From Brachionus manjavacas (Eukaryota > Rotifera > Eurotatoria > Ploima > Brachionidae): a stretch of DNA of 64,000 nt. The translations under genes were made by a program, and so were the position numbers. This document shows positions 45,561-55,649 of this stretch, in pieces. Where the stretch lies: assembly GCA_019054805.1 (NCBI GenBank), contig JAHQIY010000030.1, positions 310,001-374,000 of the forward strand, in the 5' to 3' direction. Under the pieces are notes generated by a model. It did no database searches. It saw only the letters and a program-made list of their open reading frames with translations, and had not been told where the DNA came from. Positions within the stretch are counted from its first letter, which is position 1. Each line of letters begins with the position of its first letter.

Positions 45561-46893
45561 ATTTGCTTAATTTTTGAGCAATAAAAAAGCTTATTCCTCT
45601 AAATAGTTATTCAAGTTTAGCTGAATTGAAACGAACTTCACAACCCCTCTTTTCATCCATTTTATTAAAATTATTTTGTCAAATAAAAAAAGGCAATAAA
45701 ATAAAATATAATAAGTATTTTAAATGATTTTGGGTTTAATTTACTAAATAAAATAGAAAATTAAAGATTTATTTTTGAAAGAAGGCATGTTGCAGAATTT
45801 TTTTAAAAAAATTTTTAAATTCGATATATCCTGATTCGAATAACAAAGTTTTTTAATCTGAACAAAAATATTGATTTTTGGTCCAAAAATTGCTCAAAAA
45901 AACATATCTTTAAAATAAAAGTAGACTGTATTTTTTAAAAATAATTTCTTATCCTAAGGAAAAATTATCTTTTTCGTATCTTAAAAAATTCTTTTTGGAG
46001 CAAAATTATCTTTAATACAAAAATATTTATTTTCATTCTTAATAGTGCTAAATAGTGCTAGAATATTTTCTTTGACAAACAGTTTATATTATTGCTACAT
46101 TTTAACTTATTTTGATCAAAAGTATTCTTTTTTAAACAAAAATAATATTTTTTATACTGCAAAAAATAATTTTTTGCAGCAAAATAAATTCTTGTAAGAA
46201 TATGCCAAAAATAATATATGGATGAAAATGAATAGTAATTTTTTTTTCTAATATCCACGTGTCCATTAATAACGAAAATTGTATTAATTCGTTGGTTTGC
46301 ACTATTCACCAAGGATTTTAATTTTTGAGAATTTACTTATAGACCTAACAAAATGTATGGCAACGTGAATTTTTAGTACAAAAGTTTCAGTACAAAAAGG
46401 AAAAACGCTATTTTTTTCAAATTGTTCAAAAATGGTTCTGTAAATACGACAATATTGACAAAAACGACATGATGGTGTGAAAATTAACTTTTTACCTGAG
46501 AAATAATTTTATAAAAATAAAAACTAATTTCCTTTTTGAAATTCAATTTGATTTTCTTCTGGATTTAAATTTAAAATTTACAATCATTCTCCAATTAAAA
46601 CTTTTTTAGTATATTTTTGAAGGCATCTTTCACGATAATATCAATTTTGTTTCTATGACATTCAAATTTTCAAAGTATTTTATTAATATTACTGGACGTC
46701 ATAGCAACAAAATTCCACGTTTCTGAGTTCGGAATATTATTTTAAATACTAAAAGGATTTTATAAAATTAATACGAAAATAGTTAACCAAAATTTTCCAT
46801 TCTAATTTTATTTAGATGTTCGGACAAAAAAAATTCGTTTTTCAAATAGAATATATTTATTTATAATAATTGGAATATTAATGTATTTTTTCG

Positions 46894-47598
46894 ATGGAAA
46901 AATTAATAATTCCATTTATAAAAAAAGATTTAAAAGAAAATAATATCACTGAAATAAATGCCTCTAAAAAGAACATGAACCTTCAAGTATCAAATCGAAT
47001 TCAACTTGGATCTTTGATGGAAGAATTAGGCGGAAAAACTGTAATAGAAATTGGAGTCCAAAGAGGACTTTTTGCATATGAACTTTTGAAAAAATGGCCA
47101 AGTTTTATCAAATATTATGGAATAGATCCATGGCAACGGCAAACAAACTATTTCGATACGGCAAATATAGAAGAATCAAAACAGAACAGCTTTTATCTTG
47201 AAGCCAAAAATAGACTGAGTGAATTCGGGCAATCAAAGATAATATTAATGAAGGAATATTCAAATAAAGCGTATAAATATTTTGAAAATTTTTCCATTGA
47301 CATGATTTATGTCGATGCACGCCATGATTACTGTTCAGTGTTAGAAGATCTCAAATTATATTACCCCAAATTGAAATGTGGAGGAATCTTTTCTGGCCAC
47401 GACTATTTTAATGTTTTGGAACAATCTAAAAAATCATTGCTATCAGATTATAGCATATGCCCAAATGGAACTAAATCATTTAAAAATGGAGGCTCAGTAA
47501 AAGGTGCTGTGAGAGAATATTTTAAAGATAATAAATATTTGAAAATTTTTGAAACAAAAGAAGACTGGCCAACATGGTATACAATTAAAAAATGTTAA
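46894..47598 (+). CDS. Class I SAM-dependent methyltransferase (Methyltransf_24-like), intact copy
   Basis: One open frame of 234 codons from ATG 46894. It shows the SAM-binding glycine loop (KTVIEIGVQRGLFAYELL, residues about 49-66), the acidic end of strand 2 (YYGIDPW), MIYVDARHDYCSVLEDLKLY, and GGIFSGHDYFNVL. This is the arrangement of FkbM/Methyltransf_24-type small-molecule or sugar methyltransferases (D-A-x-H-x-Y, then G-G-x-x-x-G-H-D-Y). The C-terminus has GAVREYFKDN and DWPTWYTIKKC. No signal peptide or intron is seen. Substrate unknown. It lies inside palindrome B, transcribed toward the centre; the mirror copy has a frameshift. It is the only undamaged gene-like frame of palindrome B. 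Confidence 0.8.
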   Translation: MEKLIIPFIKKDLKENNITEINASKKNMNLQVSNRIQLGSLMEELGGKTVIEIGVQRGLFAYELLKKWPSFIKYYGIDPWQRQTNYFDTANIEESKQNSFYLEAKNRLSEFGQSKIILMKEYSNKAYKYFENFSIDMIYVDARHDYCSVLEDLKLYYPKLKCGGIFSGHDYFNVLEQSKKSLLSDYSICPNGTKSFKNGGSVKGAVREYFKDNKYLKIFETKEDWPTWYTIKKC

Positions 47599-47881
47599 TT
47601 TCTAATAATTATTATTGGGATACAAATCATAATTAAATAAATTTTCTTTCATTAAAATTTATAAATCTTAAGAAAAATTACCAAAAAAAATTTAATAAAA
47701 AGATTTATTTTTTGTTTTTGTGTCCTAACCATTGTGCTTTAAATAGAATCACTAAATCATATTCGTCTCCAAGTTAGCAATTAGCAACTATCAATTTAAT
47801 TTAATGATTAATTGATTTGATTGAATTTATTTGTAATTTAAAATTTTCAAAAAAAAATTACAAGGAAAAAATATAATAGAA

Positions 47882-48088
47882 TTAATCAAATCTTTTATAT
47901 GCTCGCAACGGTTGAACATAAATAACAAAACATTTGTTATCCTTTTCAATCCGATTCGTTAAATTACTCAATCTAGCAATTACTTTATATGAACCTTGCC
48001 AAATCGGCAAAAGCTTTTGTGTGAACCCTTGTTTAGGAAAAGGCCAATTAACCATGACTTCTGGGCCAATTTTAAAAATAAACAGGTA
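47882..48088 (-). pseudogene. Ty3/gypsy integrase C-terminus (GPY/F-like), left copy
   Basis: Mirror of 48273-48479. The minus strand reads FKIGPEVMVNWPFPKQGFTQ and LLPIWQGSYKVIARLSNLTN, ending YVQPLRAYKRFD. See the right copy for the reasoning. No other integrase or reverse transcriptase part of this element is present in the arm. Confidence 0.6.
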
Positions 48089-48128
48089 TTATCATATTGT
48101 TATATGTGTGTTTTATCATATTGTTCTT

Positions 48129-48232
48129 TGACCAGGTTCGTTTAAGTGTTTCAAACTAATATTATTGTTTCTCTTAAAACGTTTATTTTGAAATTGTCGG
48201 TTTGTGAAGGGAAAGAAGAATCAACTACTATA
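48129..48232. other. 104-base spacer at the centre of palindrome B
   Basis: Non-palindromic loop between the arms, AT-rich, without a reading frame of note. It lies within sequence flanking the two integrase C-terminus relics, so the inversion breakpoint fell inside or beside a Ty3/gypsy-type element. Confidence 0.85.
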
Positions 48233-48272
48233 AAGAACAATATGATAAAACACACATATAACAATATGATAA

Positions 48273-48479
48273 TACCTGTTTATTTTTAAAATTGGCCCAG
48301 AAGTCATGGTTAATTGGCCTTTTCCTAAACAAGGGTTCACACAAAAGCTTTTGCCGATTTGGCAAGGTTCATATAAAGTAATTGCTAGATTGAGTAATTT
48401 AACGAATCGGATTGAAAAGGATAACAAATGTTTTGTTATTTATGTTCAACCGTTGCGAGCATATAAAAGATTTGATTAA
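48273..48479 (+). pseudogene. Ty3/gypsy integrase C-terminus (GPY/F-like), right copy
   Basis: Sixty-eight codons match the end of a Ty3/gypsy integrase: K-I-G-P-E-V (a beta strand usually D-x-V), then a K-Q-G-F-T-Q-K-L-L-P-I-W-Q-G-S-Y-K-V block equal to the GPY/F-type 'LxPxWxGPYxV', and R-L-S-N-L-T-N-R-I-E, V-Q-P-L-R-A-Y closing as 'VHxxRLKPY' does. Just upstream KEQYDKTHI, followed by a stop, looks like the integrase linker. It is only a fragment, sitting at the palindrome centre in both orientations. Confidence 0.65.
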
Positions 48480-48759
48480 TTCTATTATATTTTTTCCTTG
48501 TAATTTTTTTGAAAATTTTAAATTACAAATAAATTCAATCAAATCAATTAATCATTAAATTAAATTGATAGTTGCTAATTGCTAACTTGGAGACGAATAT
48601 GATTTAGTGATTCTATTTAAAGCACAATGGTTAGGACACAAAAACAAAAAATAAATCTTTTTATTAAATTTTTTTGGTAATTTTTCTTAAGATTTATAAA
48701 TTTTAATGAAAGAAAATTTATTTAATTATGATTTGTATCCCAATAATAATTATTAGAAA

Positions 48760-49463
48760 TTAACATTTTTTAATTGTATACCATGTTGGCCAGTCTTCTT
48801 TTGTTTCAAAAATTTTCAAATATTTATTATCTTTAAAATATTCTCTCACAGCACCTTTTACTGAGCCTCCATTTTTAAATGATTTAGTTCCATTTGGGCA
48901 TATGCTATAATCTGATAGCAATGATTTTTTAGATTGTTCCAAAACATTAAAATAGTCGTGGCCAGAAAAGATTCCTCCACATTTCAATTTGGGGTAATAT
49001 AATTTGAGATCTTCTAACACTGAACAGTAATCATGGCGTGCATCGACATAAATCATGTCAATGGAAAAATTTTCAAAATATTTATACGCTTTATTTGAAT
49101 ATTCCTTCATTAATATTATCTTTGATTGCCCGAATTCACTCAGTCTATTTTTGGCTTCAAGATAAAAGCTGTTCTGTTTTGATTCTTCTATATTTGCCGT
49201 ATCGAAATAGTTTGTTTGCCGTTGCCATGGATCTATTCCATAATATTTGATAAAACTTGGCCATTTTTTCAAAAGTTCATATGCAAAAGTCCTCTTTGGA
49301 CTCCAATTTCTATTACAGTTTTTCCGCCTAATTCTTCCATCAAAGATCCAAGTTGAATTCGATTTGATACTTGAAGGTTCATGTTCTTTTTAGAGGCATT
49401 TATTTCAGTGATATTATTTTCTTTTAAATCTTTTTTTATAAATGGAATTATTAATTTTTCCAT
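48760..49463 (-). pseudogene. Methyltransferase (Methyltransf_24-like), frameshifted mirror copy
   Basis: Reverse-complement copy of 46894-47598. After IEIGVQRG one T is missing from the run in GAGGACTTTT-GCAT (4 versus 5), so the N-terminal 60 residues and the rest are in different frames (49463-49269 and 49272-48760). All downstream motifs (YVDARHDY, GGIFSGHDY) are unchanged. A single homopolymer change is also the commonest long-read error, so this copy might be intact in the organism. Confidence 0.75.
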
Positions 49464-50804
49464 CGAAAAAATACATTAATATTCCAATTATTATAAATAA
49501 ATAAATTCTATTTGAAAAACGAATTTTTTTTTTTTGTCCGAACATCTAAATAAAATTAGAATGGAAAATTTTGGTTAACTATTTTCGTATTAATTTTATA
49601 AAATCCTTTTAGTATTTAAAATAATATTCCGAACTCAGAAACGTGGAATTTTGTTGCTATGACGTCCAGTAATATTAATAAAATACTTTGAAAATTTGAA
49701 TGTCATAGAAACAAAATTGATATTATCGTGAAAGATGCCTTCAAAAATATACTAAAAAAGTTTTAATTGGAGAATGATTGTAAATTTTAAATTTAAATCC
49801 AGAAGAAAATCAAATTGAATTTCAAAAAGGAAATTAGTTTTTATTTTTTATAAAATTATTTCTCAGGTAAAAAGTTAATTTTCACACCATCATGTCGTTT
49901 TTGTCAATATTGTCGTATTTACAGAACCATTTTTGAACAATTTGAAAAAAAATAGCGTTTTTCCTTTTTGTACTGAAACTTTTGTACTAAAAATTCACGT
50001 TGCCATACATTTTGTTAGGTCTATAAGTAAATTCTCAAAAATTAAAATCCTTGGTGAATAGTGCAAACCAACGAATTAATACAATTTTCGTTATTAATGG
50101 ACACGTGGATATTAGAAAAAAAAATTACTATTCATTTTCATCCATATATTATTTTTGGCATATTCTTACAAGAATTTATTTTGCTGCAAAAAAAAATTAT
50201 TTTTTGCAGTATAAAAAATATTATTTTTGTTTAAAAAAGAATACTTTTGATCAAAATAAGTTAAAATGTAGCAATAATATAAACTGTTTGTCAAAGAAAA
50301 TATTCTAGCACTATTTAGCACTATTAAGAATGAAAATAAATATTTTTGTATTAAAGATAATTTTGCTCCAAAAAGAATTTTTTAAGATACGAAAAAGATA
50401 ATTTTTCCTTAGGATAAGAAATTATTTTTAAAAAATACAGTCTACTTTTATTTTAAAGATATGTTTTTTTGAGCAATTTTTGGACCAAAAATCAATATTT
50501 TTGTTCAGATTAAAAAACTTTGTTATTCGAATCAGGATATATCGAATTTAAAAATTTTTTTAAAAAATTCTGCAACATGCCTTCTTTCAAAAATAAATCT
50601 TTAATTTTCTATTTTATTTAGTAAATTAAACCCAAAATCATTTAAAATACTTATTATATTTTATTTTATTGCCTTTTTTATTTGACAAAATAATTTTAAT
50701 AAAATGGATGAAAAGAGGGGTTGTGAAGTTCGTTTCAATTCAGCTAAACTTGAATAACTATTTAGAGGAATAAGCTTTTTTATTGCTCAAAAATTAAGCA
50801 AATT

Positions 50805-51400
50805 TGCTAAGGCCACGTCAAGCGCACGCTCGCTCAAACACGAGCCCGTTCTAAGCGACACAGTTCCAGCTGTTCACGTCAAAAAGCTGGCCGCCCACGA
50901 CTCCGCCAACCCCATGCTCGATTCTGCGCTCTTCAAAGAGTACAAGAAGAACAAAGCGCATATTACCTAGCAGCTCGAGGAGCAGGATAAGAAGCGCGAC
51001 GAGCTGATCAATCGCACATCGCCTCGCAAATTCGATAGAAGTTAATTTTACCCATGAGGACGACAAAAAGGCCTATTTTGGCGATAATTTGTTGCGGCTC
51101 ATGTCTCCGAGCGGCCACGCCGAATTCTCTCTCAAGTCGCCCAGCGACACATCGGCCACCTCGTCTCTCCGGTTGCAATCGCCTAAGGCTCAAAAAAAGC
51201 GACTACAAGCGTCCCATCGGCAACCACTACGTAGTCGACTCGAATTTCAAGTGTCTACGCGTTTTTCCATATCCGAATTTGAGCACGATAAGACCCTACA
51301 CGCCTTGCAAGCAAGCATTTTGTACAAGAAGAGCAAGCAAGAACTAATTAGGCGATCAGTTCAAAAAACATTCGGTATTGATACTAACTTCCTAGTTTTC
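50805..51400 (+). pseudogene. GC-rich gene relic (right arm copy)
   Basis: Mirror of 44966-45560 with one extra A in the run after AAGGCTC (7 versus 6). That joins SLKSPSDTSATSSLRLQS to FSISEFEHDKTLHALQASIL and SKQELIRRSVQKTFGIDTNF only through a different middle frame. Stops and frame breaks elsewhere are shared with the left copy, so decay preceded the palindrome. Its 3' end joins the LINE motif C region directly because of the 741-base deletion. Confidence 0.5.
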
Positions 51401-51403
51401 AGC

Positions 51404-52470
51404 TGATGACACCAAACTGATAGTCACTATAAGAAACAGAAAAGACGTACATAACTTACAGTTGGACATTAACAGACTCGTTACTTGGGCAAATAAATGG
51501 CAGATGAGTTTCAACGAAGACAAATTTAAATTAATGTTCTTCAAGAACAAACACTTCCAAGAAATAAATTTAAAAATGGAAAATAAAGAAATGCAGCAAA
51601 CAGATGTTGAACGTGACCTTGGAATATACTTAAAGAGTGACCTAAAATGGAATCACCAAGCATCTCAAGCGGCAAACAAAGCAAATATAATTCTTGGTCA
51701 ACTAAAACAAGTTTTTAAATACTGGACAATTAAAAAACATTTAAGAAGCTTTATGTAACATTTGTTAGGCCGCATCTGGAGTACGCTGCTGCCGCATTGA
51801 GTCCATATTCAAAAAAAGACATAGAAACTTTAGAGAAAATTCAACGCCGTGCAACAAAATTTATACCTGAGATAAGGCACTTAAATTATGAAGAAAGATT
51901 GGAAAAGCTCGAATTAACGTTCCTAAAGCAGAAACGTAAAAGAGGAGGCCTAATTGAATTTTTAATATGTATTAAAGAGCTTAGCTTGGTAAATGGCAAA
52001 TCCTATACTCAGTTGTAACTCACTGATATCTGATGGTCCAGCTAGTGGTATACGAGGACACAAACAAAGACTTAGTAAACTACTTACAAAAATAAGGCAA
52101 CGTGAAAATTTCTTGACTAATAGAGTTGTCAAGAATTGGAATGAGTTACCCCTTGAAATTATTAACGCGAAGTCCTTAAACAGCTTTAAATCCCAATTAG
52201 ACAGACACCTGGAGAGAAAAAGAAATAAAGAAATACTAAAATAACTGGGTTACCTTTGAGTCCTGATTGTCTTGAATTTGATTAAGATGTTGAATTTTTA
52301 AGTGTTGGATGGAGGTTCGTCCGACGAGAAATAAAGAATAACGAACAAAAAACAAATACATAAATCGCAAATCAAAAATGAATGAATTATAAATAATCTA
52401 GTTTAGTATATGAATGAACTTGACTGGATTGCATATTTAATAAATTTTTTTTTTTTTTTTTTTCACATAT
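51404..52470 (+). pseudogene. CR1-like LINE 3' part (right arm copy)
   Basis: Starts within the catalytic motif C (the codons after LADDTKL), so motifs A and B of the reverse transcriptase are missing in this arm. It then carries the thumb and C-terminal domain as in the left copy (LEYAAAALSPYSKKDIE, LNYEERLEKLELTFLKQ) with an additional frame change near 51990. The 3' flank, with GTTGGATGGAGGTTCGTCC and a poly-T run near 52448, is the same as on the left. Confidence 0.85.
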
Positions 52471-52794
52471 TCTCAATAACTACATGTTGATATAAATATC
52501 ATATTATCATCATTCTATTTTGATTATTGCTATTCTAATACAGTGCCATTTCATAACATAAAAATATTTCTAAAAATTATTTTTTCTAAGGGAGCAATTT
52601 TATATTTTTTAAAAATTTTAGATATTTTAGATAATTATTAAGAAAAATTATTATTAAACTAAATAATAAGTCGAATAGAAAAGGACTATCAAACATTGAT
52701 TTAAACGTTTTGTTGTTAATTCAGTGCAATTTTTGATTGAGAATGTGCATTCACCATGTTAACTTGTTGGCTCTTAAAGTGGTGAAAATACATT

Positions 52795-53074
52795 ATGGGG
52801 AAGGCTTGCCTTTTTAAATTTGGTGCTTATGTACTTGTAGATTCACTGTTTTTACATACAATGTGGAAAAGAGACGCCAAAAAGTATAAAACAAATGTAA
52901 TGAACAAGTTCAAACAAATAAGACTTGAAAAGGAACAGAAAATTAAACGTTTGTCTGAAAAGGATTAAAAAAAGTAAAACGGATAGTCGAAAACCATTCA
53001 ATGCCGAATTTTGTGAATTTATATCTATGAAATTTCAGGCTATTGGTATTCTGTGTTGGCTAAAATATGGTTCA
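52795..53074 (+). pseudogene. Truncated mirror copy of the zinc-binding frame
   Basis: Copy of 42544-42823: MGKACLFKFGAYVLVDSL.. to CWLKYGS, cut at 53074 before the C-x-x-C segment. A small gap of AT-rich sequence separates it from the transposase-like frame at 53130. The two may be the front and back of one element with the middle deleted. Confidence 0.4.
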
Positions 53075-53129
53075 TAAAATATGTAACTTAAAAATATAAA
53101 ATATTTAAATTTTTTAATTTTTTAAATAG

Positions 53130-53779
53130 AAAAAAGGATTCATTTGGTACCTTTCTGGAGTCGAGTTCTAATTTCGTTGGAAAAAGACAATTTTCCTCAA
53201 AGATCTCTACTAACACGATTGACTAAATATCCTGTAGAATCATGGCTTGGATATTTTTTTAGAATTAATGTTCTTGACATAACTAAACGGTTAAAATTTA
53301 AGCGTCTTCTTTTTCCAAATGTAATTCCATATTACAGTTATCTTTCGATGAAATTTAAACAATTTTATAAAAAGATTGTATCGATTTCTCTAAAATCAAA
53401 GATGGACCCAACAATTTCGTGGAAGAAGAAAAATGAGAGTTTAAAAAAGGAAATAAAATTAACCAGAGAAAAAGGAATATATTTTACTCACATGTTTCCT
53501 TTTGGGATTGACAATTTAAAGTATGAAGATTCCCTCAAAACCCAGTTTCGTGGAAAATCGGAATTTTTTTCAAAACCATTAATTGATGTTGAGAATTCCA
53601 AATTTAGAGCCGAAGTTTCGATTTGTTTCAGGGACGTCATCTTTTTTCATTATAATTATTCGAAAATGACATGCAAAAATGTTTTTGAGTATTTGAATGA
53701 TGACCTGTTAAGTAACGAAGTAAATTTTATTTATTTATTTATTTATTTTCATTTTGCACCAATTCTGGCGATGTATTAA
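53130..53779 (+). pseudogene. Transposase-like C-terminal domain (possible)
   Basis: Open for 216 codons after an AAATAG acceptor-like end. It contains HLVPFWSRVLISLEK, RLTKYPVESWLGYFFRINVL, PNVIPYYSYLSMKFKQF, and later FRAEVSICFRD. The V-E-S-W block followed by a basic helix resembles the region around the catalytic Glu of animal DDE transposases, where it is usually N-x-x-V-E-x-W. Naming a superfamily would be a guess. A 31-base AT-rich direct repeat flanks it (53089-53119 and 53954-53984). Confidence 0.35.
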
Positions 53780-54242
53780 AATTAAAAATGAAAAGTGTAA
53801 AAAGTAAAATGTAAGACAGAAAATAATTATACAAATTTGTAAATAAAAAATGAACAAAGATTATTTTGTTAATTTAGTATCAATTAAAAGAATAATTTAT
53901 AATTTATGATTTGTACATACTAGAGTTTTAATTTTTTTTTTCATAATAAAACATAAAAATATAAAATATTTAAATTTTTTAATTAATTATTCATTTAATC
54001 TTACAAAAAAATTTTTAATTGTTTTTCCTCCGATTTTTTTATTTTAGAATGCCTTAATAAGTAGGTTAAGAAGGGTTTTTCCATTTTGATCATTCCTGTT
54101 TATCATTGCAAAACATGTTTTGATTGAGTCACTTATACCATTCTTTGCCATTACCTTTTTTTTTCCTCTGTTTCCTTGATAACTCTTTTTATTGTTTCGA
54201 TTTTTAGTTTTTCTTGAGTTTTTAAAATTTCTTTCATCTCAT

Positions 54243-54736
54243 TTAGAAATTTATTCTTGAATTTATTTTCGTCTCGTTCATTATTTTCGATCGATTGTAG
54301 CAATTCGTGAGTGTAGCCATTCTCAAGCAATCGTCTCGCAAATTTCGTCTAGATTTTTTAATTTTCAATTCAACCGGCTTAACGTCTAGTGCATAAAGTA
54401 AGTTAGTTGTATGTGTCCTTTTATTCACTCCTATGATTCTTTTCATCATAATGCCCTCCATTGTTTGAATTTTTTTTGTTTCTGTCTTGTTTAGGTAACA
54501 GTTTTCTAAGCCGTAGTACGTAATTGGTATAATGTTAGTTTTAAAAAGTTGACTCTTAACTCTTCGGTCTTTTCTTTCAATTTCGATTTGTGATTTAAGT
54601 GCATGATATGCTTTCCAGTTTGCCAATCTTCTCTCTTAAGGTGTGTATTGCTTTTGTTATTTTGTGTAACTGTAACACCAAGGTATTTGAGTTTTTGTAC
54701 CCACTCAATCTCTTGATCCACAAATATCAGTTGCAC
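54243..54736 (-). pseudogene. LINE reverse transcriptase C-terminal fragment, second family
   Basis: Two overlapping minus-strand frames give one sequence: IEWVQKLKYLGVTVTQNN (the post-catalytic KYLG block of non-LTR reverse transcriptases), WQTGKHIMHLNHKSK / ANWKAYHALKSQIEIE in alternate frames, then YYGLENCYLNKTETKKIQTM and MMKRIIGVNKRTHTTN. The Q-x-M-E-x-x-x-M-K-R-I-x-G pattern occurs in R4/Dong- and RTE-like LINEs and differs from the CR1-like copies in this window. Only about 490 bases remain. Confidence 0.6.
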
Positions 54737-54863
54737 GTTTAAAAATTTTATTTAAGTTTTGTTTAATTCTTCTTTTTTTTTTGGTGATTTTGCTCAATAC
54801 AAAAATATCAAGTTGAATAAGTTTAAAAAAATTTTAGCTTTCTTCAAATTTTATTTACTTAAA

Positions 54864-55520
54864 ATGCCTGCTTCTAAGTCGATCGTTTTACGAGACATTG
54901 TTTTATCTCACCACGAAAATGTTAAAAAACCAGACAGGCCGAGCGATAAGTAGGAAGATGAAAATCTCTCAGTCTTCTGTTAGTAGAATTTGCAATCATA
55001 TTGTACCGAAGGTTTCAGATTTATTTCTTAAGATATTGTTATCATTAAAAATTTTTTAAATCAATTTAACATTTGGCTAACTTAAAACGTAAAGTTCCAA
55101 TATTAACTAAAAAACATATTCAAGATTGTTTAAAATTTTCAATTTGGTGGCGGAAAAATCACAAGAAATTGTTTAAAAAACTTCCTTTTATGTTTTCGGA
55201 TGAGAAAATGTTCACTATTATTGGTGGGTTGAATTCCCAAAATCAAAGAGTCTATGCACTTTCAAGAGAAGAAGCAGATTACAAAGGAGGTTAAAAAACA
55301 AAATCAAAATTTTATCAAATTTTTTTTTTTTAAAAGGTCTTTTTGGATTGGCAAAAATCATTTTAAAAGTAATGGTTTGGGTGGGACTAACACCAAATGG
55401 GGCGACTGAACCTTTTTTTATTGAAGAAGGTATTCATATGTGCTTTAAATCGCTTAGTAAATTTTTGGTACAAAATCAAAAGCATTTTTTAAAATAAGCT
55501 TTATTAAAATTAGACGGACA
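54864..55520 (+). pseudogene. Tc1/mariner transposase remnant
   Basis: From ATG 54864: SIVLRDIVLSHHENVKKP, then after a frameshift the helix-turn-helix ISRKMKISQSSVSRICN. After about 100 bases a catalytic block follows (55073-55294): PFMFSDEKMFTIIGGLNSQN, VYALSREEADYK. Next, past an insertion, come KVMVWVGLTPNGATEPFFIE. F-S-D-E-K, Q-N-x-R-V-Y and M-V-W-x-G are standard Tc1/mariner landmarks. The second and third catalytic acids lie in the decayed or missing C-terminal part. Terminal repeats were not found. Confidence 0.7.
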
Positions 55521-55649
55521 GTAAAAAAGTTGTTAAAGCCTTTTTTCTAATAAATTATTACCATCATAAAAAAAAAATTTTGACACACCAAAATATAAGC
55601 AGACGTAAGCCAAAAGTAAGGAAAATAAAAAGCACGCAGTTTATGTCAA

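Larger units (their letters stand above)
42544..48128. repeat. Left arm of palindrome B (5.59 kb)
   Basis: Near-identical reverse complement of 48233-53074; coordinate sums of paired points are about 96361 in the inner part. The outer pair ends at TGAACC (42544) and GGTTCA (53074). The left arm has about 741 bases (about 44221-44962) absent from the right arm. Arms differ by substitutions and by homopolymer lengths (for example T5/T4 in the methyltransferase and A6/A7 in the GC-rich relic). Confidence 0.97.
48233..53074. repeat. Right arm of palindrome B (4.84 kb)
   Basis: Mirror of 42544-48128, lacking the LINE segment matching about 44221-44962. At the deletion point the right arm runs TTCCTAGTTTTCAG directly into CTGATGACACC; in the left arm both sides of the gap end in AG, a two-base microhomology. 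The arm ends at 53074 in the middle of the zinc-binding frame, before unrelated AT-rich DNA. Confidence 0.97.

Noticed and set aside
46058-46312. Minus-strand frame rich in Tyr/Phe/Asn/Lys (and mirror at 50051-50308)
   Set aside because: Composition equals translated A/T-rich DNA, and the mirror copy has an extra codon from an A-run without constraint.
47108-47320. Minus-strand frame HRHKSCQWKNFQNIYTLY (and mirror at 49038-49250)
   Set aside because: Antisense shadow of the methyltransferase.
42544-53074. Pure assembly or amplification artefact for palindrome B
   Set aside because: Arms differ by substitutions, homopolymer lengths and a 741-base deletion, and have distinct outer flanks. An artefact cannot be excluded without reads, but the sequence favours a real duplication.
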